Shown piece after piece: positions 16,797 to 26,190 of a stretch of 64,000 bases of DNA. Under the pieces are notes generated by a model that did not search any database, had not been told where the DNA came from, and saw only the letters and a program-made list of their open reading frames with translations. A program made the position numbers and the translations under genes. The stretch is from Nostoc sp. ATCC 53789 (lineage in GTDB: Bacteria > Cyanobacteriota > Cyanobacteriia > Cyanobacteriales > Nostocaceae), in NCBI RefSeq assembly GCF_009873495.1, contig NZ_CP046703.1, positions 4,754,501 to 4,818,500 on the forward strand. The letters run 5' to 3'. Positions within the stretch are counted from its first letter, which is position 1. Each line of letters starts with the position of its first letter.

Positions 16797-16905
16797 ATAG
16801 TGTGTGACACAAAACTACATCAGGGATATTATAAGGACTTTGAATTATTTTTGGAGTTGGAAGTTCCAGCAACTGTTCAATACATCAAGTTTTTATATTT
16901 GATTG

Positions 16906-17895
16906 TCAACTTCCTCGGCATATTTGACAAAGTTCGATGACTTTAGTCTGAAATGTTGACATTTCTGATGCTCCTTGCTTGAGGCTCACTTCTAACTCCA
17001 ATAGTAGAGGTAAGCAGGAGATTAACTGTTGCACAGAAAGCAGTTTGATTTCTTGTTGTAAGAAGTAGATCCGCTTGGGATTACCGATATCAGCAGCTTG
17101 AGCGATCGCTTGTTGGTTGCGCTCACCACTTTCTATCATAATCTTGACCCATAGCCAGGTGCGAAATTGTCCAATCAATGTGGCAACTATCCGTAATCCC
17201 GGCTCGGAAGCATTGATCATATCTGCCAACGTTGTCAAAGCTTTCGCTGTATCTCCTATTCTGATTGCTGCTGCTAATTGTAAACTATTTTGAGTAGTAT
17301 TTCTTACTAACTTTGTAACAGTATCTACGTCTAAAGGCTTATTGGTACCGTGGGCATATAACCGTAATTTCTCTATTTCATTGTAGAGCAATCGCGTATC
17401 ATTTCCAACGGATTCTGCCAATAGCTGGGCAGTATTGGCAGTCAGTTTTACGCCCACAGTCTGGGCTACTTGATTAACAGATTGCACTAGTAATTCGGTT
17501 TTCCAAGGGGGAATGAGGGGAAATTCTCGGAATTCAGTAGCAAATTGTTTTAACAATTTCGTGGATTTGAGGCGTTCATCTGGCTTGTTGCGGCTGCTGA
17601 GTAATAAAAATGAGTTTTCGGGAATGACAGATAGCGATCGCACCAATTCCCCTAAGACGTTCTCTGGACAGTGCTGACACAGGGTTGTATTTACCAGCCA
17701 TACCAAGCGCCCACCAGCGCCAAAAGTGGGTGTCATCACCTGATTTAACCCCTGGATAGCAGCATCAGCTTGATCTGGGGTGAATGCAGTGTAATTAAAA
17801 CTTATCCAATTGGGATCGAGAACGCGATCGCGCAAAACAGCGATCGCCTTTTCCATCGCAAAATCATCTTCACCCCAGTAAACATAGATTGGCAT
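16906..17895 (-). CDS. holA: DNA polymerase III delta subunit
   Basis: The 329-residue clamp-loader delta subunit. It begins with the expected MPIYVYWGEDDFAMEKA, has RLVWLVNTTL and the family-typical NSFLLLSSRNKPDERLKSTKLL segments, then helical domains ending in LLLELEVSLKQGASEMSTFQTKVIELCQ. Delta opens the sliding clamp and has a degenerate nucleotide site, consistent with the absence of a P-loop here. Its partner DnaX is encoded about 8 kb upstream on the same strand. ATG start at 17895. Confidence 0.92.
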   Translation of the reverse strand: MPIYVYWGEDDFAMEKAIAVLRDRVLDPNWISFNYTAFTPDQADAAIQGLNQVMTPTFGAGGRLVWLVNTTLCQHCPENVLGELVRSLSVIPENSFLLLSSRNKPDERLKSTKLLKQFATEFREFPLIPPWKTELLVQSVNQVAQTVGVKLTANTAQLLAESVGNDTRLLYNEIEKLRLYAHGTNKPLDVDTVTKLVRNTTQNSLQLAAAIRIGDTAKALTTLADMINASEPGLRIVATLIGQFRTWLWVKIMIESGERNQQAIAQAADIGNPKRIYFLQQEIKLLSVQQLISCLPLLLELEVSLKQGASEMSTFQTKVIELCQICRGS

Positions 17896-18067
17896 AGATA
17901 AACCTCATTGGGCATGGAGAATGGTGCATTGGAGAAGAATTCTTAAAACTCCTACCTCCTAACTGCTAACTTCCTCAGCCCCAAAAACTAAATACTTTTA
18001 AAATCATTCTCTTATTCGGGGTAATTTTCCCTAAAATCTATCAAGTGAGAGCGTGAGGCTATGAAGA

Positions 18068-18859
18068 TTGGACGACAACTATCAAACTTACTTAAATCGG
18101 TTAGCACGACTGACGCTGCCAGAAGCCTACAGATCCCAAGCCCAGCATATTCAGGAATCTTCTAAATTTCAGCCAAATTCCGGCTTGAGAGAAGCAGCGT
18201 CTTTTCCTGGGTATACGCTAATTACAACGCCTGCGGCAGAAGAAGAATCAGAAAATTCTGCTTTCTATGCCAAATTACAGACTTACCAACAGGAACTTTT
18301 GCAGTTGCCTGTAAACCGTAATTTGATTATACCTGTACCTCCTGCTAGCTTCCATGTAACTTTAGCGGATTTAATTTGGGATCATGCTTACCTTGATGCC
18401 CGCGAAAATAATCCAAAATTTGACGAGGAGTTACCCTCTTGTTTAGCCGAAATGTTTCAGCAATATCAACAATTGATGACAAATAGGAGTCATCCGATTA
18501 AATGGCAAATGCTGGGACTGATACTGATGCCAAGAGCTATAGCTGTTTGTTTAGTACCTCAAGATGAAAGCTGCTATGAGGAAATTATTAAATTCCGCCG
18601 AACAATTTATCAAAATCCCAAGTTGATTGCCTTGGGTATTGAGCAGCATTATCATTTCACTGCCCATGTTACATTAGCCTATTTTGGGGAGGTTTCATCT
18701 GACTTAGACCGCACAAGTTTCAGTACAAATCTTTCGGAATTGAATGAAAAATGGCTGTTTAATTTGCCAGAATTTTCGATCAATCGTGTCGAATTACGAA
18801 AATTTGACAACATGACACACTATTATCGTGAACCAGACTGGCCGATTTTAGATTTTTAA
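18068..18859 (+). CDS. 2H phosphoesterase-superfamily protein (DUF1868-like)
   Basis: 263 residues with two HxT motifs, ASFHVTLADLI (about residues 95-105) and HFTAHVTLAYF (about 197-207). These form the paired His-x-Thr active site of 2H phosphoesterases (LigT, CPDase, AKAP18-like). The substrate, probably a 2',3'-cyclic phosphate or RNA end, cannot be specified. The frame begins with TTG 18068; an ATG at 18061 is in another frame. GAGG at 18054-18057 may be the ribosome site, about 10 bases upstream of that TTG. Confidence 0.8.
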   Translation: MDDNYQTYLNRLARLTLPEAYRSQAQHIQESSKFQPNSGLREAASFPGYTLITTPAAEEESENSAFYAKLQTYQQELLQLPVNRNLIIPVPPASFHVTLADLIWDHAYLDARENNPKFDEELPSCLAEMFQQYQQLMTNRSHPIKWQMLGLILMPRAIAVCLVPQDESCYEEIIKFRRTIYQNPKLIALGIEQHYHFTAHVTLAYFGEVSSDLDRTSFSTNLSELNEKWLFNLPEFSINRVELRKFDNMTHYYREPDWPILDF

Positions 18860-18964
18860 GTCATTGGTTAGTAGTCAGTAGTTTTCACTTACTGACTACT
18901 GATTATGATTTTGTTTTTTAGGTAAACTTAACTTTTTACCAATGCTGTAAATAAAATTTTTCGC

Positions 18965-19750
18965 CTAAAATTTAGGTTCTTGATATACGAGATAAACAGC
19001 TTCTAAAAATACATCAGGTGTAACAGCTTCTGGCAAGCTTTCTAAATTAATAATAGCTACTACTTGCTCGGCTAACTTTAGAGATAGTGAGGCTCTTGCC
19101 TTTAATGACATTGCAGCCCGTCGCTGCAAATATTCACGAATAACTGCAAAGTCATCGGGCAATAATTTCGATAAATCGGCGATTTGGATTAACTGTTCAT
19201 AAAGTTCCTTTGCCTGTTCTGAAATTGTCAATGTCGCAGATGCAATAGGTGTTTCAGTTTGAATTACAATTGTACCGGCAGCCAAATCACCTAAACGCTT
19301 TTCACGACTACCGAACATAATTAAAAAAGCGCCAATAAATAAAGTCTCATCAAAGGGTCGTAGTAGGGAACGGAGAGTTGCTTGTTGTAACCCAATGAGC
19401 CTGCCATCATCTCGAACTACGCGAATTTTAGCAACCCGTTTACCAGGGGTTTGCCCAAACCATAAGGTTTCAAAAAATACAAAATAGCTGATGTAAATTG
19501 CAAAGGCAATAATGAAGAAAATTGCTAATAACCAAATGTCTAAACTTGGTAAACTCGTAAACAAGTCTTCAAGAAAATTTACCAGCTGCGTTGAAAAGAC
19601 AGTCCAGGTAAGGACAAACAGAAGCAAAGTTATACCCAACACTGTATAGTCAATCAGCAGTGCTAAAGCTCGATTACCAATTCCCGCTAAAGTAAATTCC
19701 AACTCTACACTTTCTGGAGTCTGGAATGTGATGCGATTAAAAAAGCGCAT
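18965..19750 (-). CDS. RDD-family membrane protein
   Basis: 261 residues. An RDD domain follows a short N terminus: NRALALLIDYTVLG (with the conserved Arg and Asp), then two or three hydrophobic segments, then GQTPGKRVAKIRVVRDDGR and LRSLLRPFDE (the second conserved Arg/Asp region). The soluble C terminus is helical. RDD genes next to a SpoIIM-like gene, as here, are a recurrent bacterial arrangement, often with MoxR/DUF58 genes. Transport has been proposed for some relatives; the role here is unknown. Confidence 0.85.
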   Translation of the reverse strand: MRFFNRITFQTPESVELEFTLAGIGNRALALLIDYTVLGITLLLFVLTWTVFSTQLVNFLEDLFTSLPSLDIWLLAIFFIIAFAIYISYFVFFETLWFGQTPGKRVAKIRVVRDDGRLIGLQQATLRSLLRPFDETLFIGAFLIMFGSREKRLGDLAAGTIVIQTETPIASATLTISEQAKELYEQLIQIADLSKLLPDDFAVIREYLQRRAAMSLKARASLSLKLAEQVVAIINLESLPEAVTPDVFLEAVYLVYQEPKF

Positions 19751-19795
19751 ATTTTAACCAATTGAAAATTAATAGAGTTGAATTAAGGCGTTGAG

Positions 19796-20641
19796 TTAAC
19801 GAAAATCTTGTGTAGGAGGTTGTCTTAACTGCAAACCCAGACCTTCACGCCGAGTCCGCAAGTCCAAGTATAAAACAGCTTTTAGTGCTTGCCAGAATGG
19901 CATTATCAAAACTCCACCTACTAAGCTGCCAATCACAGAAATAAAATACACAATTCCGTAGATGACAGTACCTGGCTCAAGCTTGATGAGGAATAAGCTA
20001 GGTATATAGTTTAATACAAACACCAATGGCAGTGTAACGAAAAAAGCAACTAAAACAACGCCCTGAATGCGAAGTACCGAGGCTTTAGTTAACTCCCAAC
20101 TTCTAGCAACACTTTCGCCACCATTAATATTTTCTTCAACTGCTAGCGGTACCTCAGCTACTATCCAACGAGAGTAGAACCAGGTTAGTCCCAACAGTAA
20201 AATAATTACCATTAAAATTATTGTCAATGTGGTTGTGACTATAACACCCGCAGTACCTAATATCCCTCCCAATAACGCTACCAACGCAGCAGACAGAATA
20301 CCACCTGCGATCGCCAATCCTAAATAAACTACCAGCAAAGATACTCCTACTTGAAACCCAACTCTTAAAAATGACCAGAGACGCGGATTAACATGGTTGC
20401 TGGCGGCTTGGACACTTTCAGGTTGGTAAATCAATTCTCCAAAAGCCAAGCGTGAAATTAGTCCAGAGATGGCTGCATATTTTGCCCAGCCATAAACCGG
20501 AACGATAACCCACAAGTGAGCGATCGCAGCCAGTTTCAGATAAGTCTTAAGATGAGAACGATACAATCGCACCGCAGCACTGACAACATTTCCTACACTC
20601 AGTGGTTGTATCTGGCCGGAAGATCCAAAATTTTCAGACAT
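19796..20641 (-). CDS. multi-pass membrane protein (glycerophosphodiesterase membrane-domain/DUF975-like)
   Basis: 281 residues. The N-terminal PLSVGNVVSAAVRLYRSHLKTYLKLA is typical of this loosely defined family, in which a cytoplasmic amphipathic start precedes about six membrane segments. GGESVARSWELTKASVLRIQG in the middle is another family feature. It ends 46 bases before the RDD start on the same strand, probably one operon; the divergent SpoIIM-like gene starts about 80 bases away. Function unknown. Confidence 0.7.
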   Translation of the reverse strand: MSENFGSSGQIQPLSVGNVVSAAVRLYRSHLKTYLKLAAIAHLWVIVPVYGWAKYAAISGLISRLAFGELIYQPESVQAASNHVNPRLWSFLRVGFQVGVSLLVVYLGLAIAGGILSAALVALLGGILGTAGVIVTTTLTIILMVIILLLGLTWFYSRWIVAEVPLAVEENINGGESVARSWELTKASVLRIQGVVLVAFFVTLPLVFVLNYIPSLFLIKLEPGTVIYGIVYFISVIGSLVGGVLIMPFWQALKAVLYLDLRTRREGLGLQLRQPPTQDFR

Positions 20642-20721
20642 AATGGCAAATTTTCCTTGAAACTACGGAGATGAATTTGAGGCTATCTTAAGCTAAGTTA
20701 AACTCAGTGTTCCCAAAATTC

Positions 20722-21675
20722 ATGAATATTCAACGTTGGATTGCGCGACGAGAACCAAATTGGCAACGTCTGGATGCCTTATTAAAGCAGATAGAAAAAA
20801 GAGGGCTAAAGTCTCTACGGGCAGCAGAAATTAGAGAATTAGCGAGTTTATATCGTTCAGTAGCGGCAGATTTGGCTCGTGCCCGTACCCAGCAAATCGG
20901 CAATACTTTGATACAAAGTTTACAATCTTTAACAACTCGTGCCTATACGCAGATTTACCAAGGTTCGCGGCGACAGGAATGGCAGGCAATCCTAGAATTT
21001 TACAAATGGGGATTACCAGATGTAGTTCAGAAAACATTTGCATATATTGCTGTAGCGACGGTACTGTTCCTACTGGGGGCACTAGTGGCTTGGTGGTATT
21101 CTTGGCAAAACCCCAGCTTTATGGCTTTGATCGTACCTGAAAGTTTGATTACCAAGGTGCGAGACGATCATAAATTATGGATGGGGTCAATTGTCGGTGT
21201 TGAACCTCTGGCATCCAGCAGTATCACGATCAATAATCTGTCAGTATCCTTTGGTGCTGTTGCCGGTGGCATCACCTTTGGGCTATACACAGCCTATTTG
21301 ATGATTTTTAATGGCTTATTAATTGGTGCTGTTGGCACTTTAGTTGGTCAAAATAATCTGGCTTATCCTTTTTGGGCCTTTGTGTTTCCACATGGTTCCT
21401 TGGAATTACCGGCGATCTTTTTTGCTGGGGGTGCAGGATTTTTATTAGCAAGAGCAATTTTATTTCCTGGTAAATATCGCCGTGGGGATGCACTGAAATT
21501 TTATGGTTCTCAGGCGGTGCAGCTAGTATTTGGCATTGTACCAATGTTGATTATTGCTGGTACGATCGAAGGCTTCTTTTCACCTAATCCAAGCATACCT
21601 GATGCAATTAAATATTTGGCAGGAATGGGATTATTTATACTTTTGGTAATGTATTGTAGGCGCAAAAAAGTATGA
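20722..21675 (+). CDS. stage II sporulation protein M-like membrane protein
   Basis: About 317 residues. The soluble N terminus (MNIQRWIARREPNWQRLDALL, then LYRSVAADLARAR) precedes four or five membrane segments with the family motif FPHGSLELPAIFFAGGAGFLLARAI. Non-sporulating bacteria commonly carry this family beside RDD genes, which matches the divergent neighbours. I chose ATG 20722, where the conserved sequence begins, over GTG 20707. Function in cyanobacteria is not known. Confidence 0.85.
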   Translation: MNIQRWIARREPNWQRLDALLKQIEKRGLKSLRAAEIRELASLYRSVAADLARARTQQIGNTLIQSLQSLTTRAYTQIYQGSRRQEWQAILEFYKWGLPDVVQKTFAYIAVATVLFLLGALVAWWYSWQNPSFMALIVPESLITKVRDDHKLWMGSIVGVEPLASSSITINNLSVSFGAVAGGITFGLYTAYLMIFNGLLIGAVGTLVGQNNLAYPFWAFVFPHGSLELPAIFFAGGAGFLLARAILFPGKYRRGDALKFYGSQAVQLVFGIVPMLIIAGTIEGFFSPNPSIPDAIKYLAGMGLFILLVMYCRRKKV

Positions 21676-21776
21676 AATAATTTAGATGTTGACGGATTGG
21701 TAAATTGAAAAATATTTTAGAATAAGGTAAATACTAACGATGTCAAAAAGTATTATAAGTTGAAGCTAGGATAATC

Positions 21777-22346
21777 ATGGTACAAATATCAAATAAAAGA
21801 TTGACTCTAGAAGAGTTTCTCGCACTACCAGAAACTAAACCGTACTGTGAATACATTGACGGTCAAATTATTCCAAAACCTATGCCTCAAGGAAAACATA
21901 GCACTATTCAAGGAGAACTTTGTCCCACAATCAATTCTGTTATCAAAGTCCAAAAAATGGGTTGGGCTTTTCCAGAATTGCGTTGCACTTTTGCAGGACG
22001 TTCTATAGTTCCCGATGTCGCTGTATTTTCTTGGGAAAGGCTTCCCGTAGATGAAAATGGTGATATTGCCAATACATTTACTGTAGCACCCGACTGGATA
22101 ATCGAAATTCTTTCACCCGAACAAAGCCATACAAAAGTTACAAAAAAAATCTTGCACGCTCTCAATCATGGAACTCAAATGGGTTGGTTAATTGACCCTG
22201 ACGAGCGATTCATTGCTGCTTATCCTGCGGGACAACAACCTTTACCTTTTGAGGAAATTGAGTCTGTTTTACCAGTGCCAGAATTTTGTCAGGGGTTACA
22301 GTTGAAGGTAGGTGATATTTTTGGATGGTTAAAGGTGACTGCGTAA
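21777..22346 (+). CDS. Uma2-family PD-(D/E)XK-type putative endonuclease (DUF820)
   Basis: 189 residues with the family landmarks LTLEEFLALPETKPYCEYIDGQII, a central VPDVAVF with the metal-binding Asp, and DWIIEILSPEQSHTKVTKKI with the Glu...Lys pair of the nuclease core. The family is heavily amplified in Nostoc-type cyanobacteria and its function is unproven. An ATG start with no strong ribosome site; it appears monocistronic. Confidence 0.88.
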   Translation: MVQISNKRLTLEEFLALPETKPYCEYIDGQIIPKPMPQGKHSTIQGELCPTINSVIKVQKMGWAFPELRCTFAGRSIVPDVAVFSWERLPVDENGDIANTFTVAPDWIIEILSPEQSHTKVTKKILHALNHGTQMGWLIDPDERFIAAYPAGQQPLPFEEIESVLPVPEFCQGLQLKVGDIFGWLKVTA

Positions 22347-22581
22347 CAAGTATCTCGTTCGATCCAACCTACTATTATTGCACTGAAAATATGCCAAAAC
22401 TCATCATCAACAAACTAACCGATAAACACAGATTTTTATCCATTTTCTAGCAAAGTTATATTTTTTAAATTTAGTGATTTACTCATTTTTAATTATTTAA
22501 ATTAAATTTAAGTTTTCATTGGCATCTTTTTACTAACTAATCTCATCAATCATCAATCAAATATCAACAAGTAAAAAATAT

Positions 22582-22645
22582 TTTAAATTAAGATTTAAAC
22601 GCATCTTAATTTTTTGTTTATCAATTGTTAAAGAAAGTTTAACCA
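22582..22645 (+). promoter_or_regulatory. Pho-box-like direct repeat array upstream of pstS
   Basis: Six octamer-like units begin at about 22582, 22593, 22604, 22616, 22627 and 22638, giving an 11-bp (once 12-bp) period. The clearest are CTTAATTT, GTTTATCA, GTTAAAGA and TTTAACCA, separated by 3-base spacers. Cyanobacterial SphR/PhoB sites are described as CTTAACCT-type octamers with 3-base spacing. The position 66 bases before pstS fits phosphate-starvation activation. The preceding 22347-22581 is AT-rich with no gene. Confidence 0.7.
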
Positions 22646-22710
22646 TAACAAATGTAACTTGATTAAGGCTGGAATTACAGCAGGAAGATATTCCTTTAAT
22701 CAGAGGTAAT

Positions 22711-23754
22711 ATGATTTTTTCGACCACCACCTTGAATCGTGTCGTTGCTACTTCATTGGTGACAACTTCTGTTGCACTTAGTCCATTTTTTAGTGCGATC
22801 GCACAAGCTGAAACTCTCAATGGTGCAGGAGCAACTTTTCCGGCTCCGCTTTACGAACGGTATGCTCGTGAAGTGAAGAAGAAATATCCAGACTTGAAAA
22901 TTAACTATCAAGCAATTGGTAGTGGCGGCGGTATTCGTCAAGTCATCGCTGGAACCGTTGACTTTGGTGGTAGTGATGCTGCAATGAAAGATGATGAAAT
23001 TGCTAAAGTCAAGAACGGTGCAATCTTAGTACCCACAGCAGGCGGTGCTGTTTCTGTTGTTTACAATCTTCCGGGTGTTAACGATCTCAAATTGTCCCGC
23101 GCTACACTACCAGCAATTTATTCAGGTCAAATTACCAAATGGGATGACGCGAAAATTAAAGCTGATAATCCGGGTGCTAATCTACCAAATCAAACAATTA
23201 AATTTGCTGTTCGTGCCGATGGTAGCGGTACAACTTTCATTTTTACTAATCACTTGAGTGCTATCAGTGGCTATTTTAAAGGCAGAGTTGGAGCTAACAC
23301 TGCTCCAAAATGGAATTTGCCAAATGTCCTCAAAGGCAAAGGAAATCCAGGCGTAGCTGCTATAGTAGCTCGGACTCCTGGTTCTATCGGTTATGTAGAA
23401 TATAGCTACGCTGTCCAAAACAACCTCAAATCAGCACTGGTACAAAATAAGAAAGGAGAATTTGTTGCTCCTTCTTTACAATCTGCAAATGCAGCTTTAG
23501 CAACTGTTACTTTCCCAGACAACTACCGTGTTTTTGTAGGAGATCCAGGACAAGGTTATCCCATTGTTGGTCTTACTTGGATGATGGTTTACAAACAGTA
23601 TGCTAATGCTGCTAAAGCTGATGCAATTAAGAAATGGATTAATTGGGTATTGAAGGACGGTCAACAGTATAACGATGACCTCAACTACACCAAAATTCCA
23701 TCTAATGTAGCAAATCGGGTGCTTCAAACAGTGAATAGCTCTGTCAAACCTTAA
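22711..23754 (+). CDS. pstS: phosphate ABC transporter substrate-binding protein PstS
   Basis: The 347-residue periplasmic phosphate-binding protein. A signal peptide ends near IAQAETLNGAGATFPAPLY, the standard PstS N terminus. GSGGGIRQVIAGTVDFGGSDA and RADGSGTTFIFTNHLS carry the Ser/Arg/Asp/Thr residues that bind phosphate. The C terminus has PIVGLTWMMVYK. There is no lipobox Cys, so it is probably soluble in the periplasm. AGAGG precedes the ATG. It is first of a pst cluster and follows the Pho-box array. Confidence 0.95.
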   Translation: MIFSTTTLNRVVATSLVTTSVALSPFFSAIAQAETLNGAGATFPAPLYERYAREVKKKYPDLKINYQAIGSGGGIRQVIAGTVDFGGSDAAMKDDEIAKVKNGAILVPTAGGAVSVVYNLPGVNDLKLSRATLPAIYSGQITKWDDAKIKADNPGANLPNQTIKFAVRADGSGTTFIFTNHLSAISGYFKGRVGANTAPKWNLPNVLKGKGNPGVAAIVARTPGSIGYVEYSYAVQNNLKSALVQNKKGEFVAPSLQSANAALATVTFPDNYRVFVGDPGQGYPIVGLTWMMVYKQYANAAKADAIKKWINWVLKDGQQYNDDLNYTKIPSNVANRVLQTVNSSVKP

Positions 23755-23769
23755 CTTGCAATCTTTAGG

Positions 23770-23953
23770 ACTTACGTAGAAAATTTCCCCCAACCCACTT
23801 AAAAAGCAATACGTTTAGGTTAATAAAAATTGTAGGTTGGGTGAAGCAAAGCGCAACCCAACAAAGCTATGAAAATGTTGGGTTTCGTTCCTCAACCCAA
23901 CCTACACAACTTTAGAACTTACGTAGAAAATTTCCCCCAACCCACTTAAAAAG
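23770..23953. repeat. 37-bp direct repeats flanking a palindromic element
   Basis: An identical 37-bp sequence (starting ACTTACGTAGAAAATTTCCC) occurs at 23770-23806 and 23917-23953. Between them, 23831-23906 is an imperfect palindrome with terminal TGTAGGTTGGGT / ACCCAACCTACA, a MITE-like form common in cyanobacteria. It lies in the pstS-pstC gap and may modulate expression between the periplasmic protein and the membrane components. Confidence 0.85.
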
Positions 23954-24078
23954 GGGGATTTTAATGTTCTCCCTTAAAAAGAGGGAATAGGGGGATTATC
24001 TCAATAATTTACTCTCCTACGAGAGTAAGTTAATAACTCGTTCTAGTAGTAATAAAAAATCTATTTTATTGATTTGTA

Positions 24079-25056
24079 ATGGCAAATTCATCAGATGATT
24101 CAAATCTAGGCGATGAAAGTTTCAATCTAACAGGTGTCAGTGGTGCAAATTTCTGGTTTGACCAAGGTTTTACACGGCTAGTATACTTTTTTGCCGTGAT
24201 TACTGTTGCAGTGCTATTTTTGATGAGTTGGGTAATTTTCTCAGAAGCTCTACCAGCCATCAAGCAGTTTGGACTGGGGTTTTTGTGGGGAAAAGATTGG
24301 GATACAGGTAATCAGATTTTTGGTGCATTACCCTATATTTATGGAACTCTGGTAAGTAGTGCGATCGCTATTTTATTTGCTGTCCCAGTGGGAATGGCAG
24401 TAGCCTTAGTCACGAGTGAAAATTTCTTACCTACATCGCTGCGAACCATCCTAGCATTTGTTGTGGAATTAATTGCAGCAATTCCCAGTGTAATTATTGG
24501 TCTATGGGGAATTTTTGTCTTTATTCCAGTTCTAGAACCTCTACAAAAGTGGCTAGCCAACACTTTTAAATGGATACCACTGTTTAATACAGAAGATCCT
24601 TCTGGTACTAATATATTGACTGCTGGAGTTATTCTAGCCATCATGATTTTGCCGACAATGGCAGCAATTAGTCGTGATGTCTTAATGGCTATCCCTAAAG
24701 AATTACGTAGTGCATCTATGGCTTTGGGTGGAACTCGTTGGGAAACAATTTTTCGAGTCTTGCTACCATCGGGATTTTCTGGAATTGTGAGTGCAGCCAT
24801 GCTTGCTTTAGGACGTGCTTTGGGTGAAACAATGGCTGTCACTATGGTGATTGGCAACTCTGCTCAAATTAGCGCTTCTTTACTCGATCCAGCTTATACA
24901 ATTCCCTCTGTATTAGCTAATGAATTTGCTGAAGCTGAACCGGGATTGCATATAGGTGCTTTAAGCTATTTGGGATTGATTTTGTTTGGGTTGACTCTAG
25001 CTGTAAATATTGGCGCTGTGCTATTGGTGAAGTGGGTTGGTAGGAAAAACAAATGA
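24079..25056 (+). CDS. pstC: phosphate ABC transporter permease PstC
   Basis: 325 residues with about six membrane segments. The permease (EAA-type) loop ELRSASMALGGTRWETIFRVLLPS (shown as ALGGTRWETIFRVLLPS) contacts the ATPase. The N-terminal about 30 residues are soluble, as usual for PstC. The gene lies 324 bases after pstS, the gap being filled by repeats, and 52 bases before pstA. Imports phosphate with PstA and PstB. Confidence 0.93.
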   Translation: MANSSDDSNLGDESFNLTGVSGANFWFDQGFTRLVYFFAVITVAVLFLMSWVIFSEALPAIKQFGLGFLWGKDWDTGNQIFGALPYIYGTLVSSAIAILFAVPVGMAVALVTSENFLPTSLRTILAFVVELIAAIPSVIIGLWGIFVFIPVLEPLQKWLANTFKWIPLFNTEDPSGTNILTAGVILAIMILPTMAAISRDVLMAIPKELRSASMALGGTRWETIFRVLLPSGFSGIVSAAMLALGRALGETMAVTMVIGNSAQISASLLDPAYTIPSVLANEFAEAEPGLHIGALSYLGLILFGLTLAVNIGAVLLVKWVGRKNK

Positions 25057-25108
25057 TACTTTTTTATCGGTGTAGCAAGACGTTTATCAATCAAAATTTG
25101 TAAAAATT

Positions 25109-25990
25109 ATGAGTGGTTACATCCAGTCAGAAACGGATGAATCTTTGGTGGCAGAATTATGCAGTCCTCTGCCAACAGAGCGAGTAATATTTACCTACGC
25201 AATGAATGCGATCGCTTTTGGTTTTACAGGTGTAGCACTCATTCCTTTATTATCAATTTTGTGGGAAATTTTCATCCGGGGAATATCTGGACTCAAATCA
25301 GAAATGTTTGTCAAAGCAGTGATTGATAATGGCTTTGGCAATGCCATCCTGGGAACCATAATCATGGTGATCATTGGTTCTATTTTAAGCATTCCCACAG
25401 GGATTATGACAGGAATTTTTTTGGCAGAATTTGGACAAAACAACACAATTGCTAGTGTTGTTCGTTTTATCACCAGCATTCTTACAGGCGTGCCTTCAAT
25501 TGTTGTAGGTGTATTCGCTTATGGTGTCATAGTTCTAGTAACTAAAGGATTTAGTGCGATCGCAGGTGGTTTTGCTTTAGCCGTGATTATGCTACCTGTG
25601 ATTATACTGACAACGGAAGAATCTTTAAAACTAATTCCTGCATCTCAACGCCTGGCCTCTGCTGCTTTAGGTGGAACTCGCTTCCAAACTACTTTTCGCA
25701 TTGTTGTCACTACTGCAATCCCCGGAATTACTACAGGCATTTTATTAGCTGTAGCTCGTGCTGCTGGTGAAACAGCACCCTTGATTTTTACCGCTTTATT
25801 TAGTCTAGATTGGTCAGAAGGATTGTTAAGTCCAACAGCTTCTTTACCAGTATTGATTTTTAACCTCTACAACGACCCCGACCCAGAAAAAAGCCAATTG
25901 GTATGGACTACTTCTATAGTTTTACTCGGCTTAATTTTATGTGTCAGTATTATTTCTCGCTTAGTTATTAGACAGAGAAGAATAAAATGA
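25109..25990 (+). CDS. pstA: phosphate ABC transporter permease PstA
   Basis: 293 residues with about six membrane segments. The coupling loop is RLASAALGGTRFQTTFRIV, followed by ARAAGETAPLIFTALF, the PstA-typical ending segment. It has the extended N terminus common in cyanobacterial PstA. It forms the membrane pore with PstC and is followed after 200 bases by pstB. Confidence 0.93.
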   Translation: MSGYIQSETDESLVAELCSPLPTERVIFTYAMNAIAFGFTGVALIPLLSILWEIFIRGISGLKSEMFVKAVIDNGFGNAILGTIIMVIIGSILSIPTGIMTGIFLAEFGQNNTIASVVRFITSILTGVPSIVVGVFAYGVIVLVTKGFSAIAGGFALAVIMLPVIILTTEESLKLIPASQRLASAALGGTRFQTTFRIVVTTAIPGITTGILLAVARAAGETAPLIFTALFSLDWSEGLLSPTASLPVLIFNLYNDPDPEKSQLVWTTSIVLLGLILCVSIISRLVIRQRRIK

Positions 25991-26190
25991 GCAGAATACA
26001 GAATTCAGAAGTCAGAGGTAAGAATTAATTAGTAGATGATTCCGATTGGCTACTAATTTAAAACTATTAAATAGTAAGAGTAGAAAATTAAAATATATTT
26101 GATTGTCTCCTATTACTATTATATAATTTCGTCTTAATCCTGACTCCTGAATTCTGTTTTTATAATTTTTATTTCACACCTTAATCAAGC

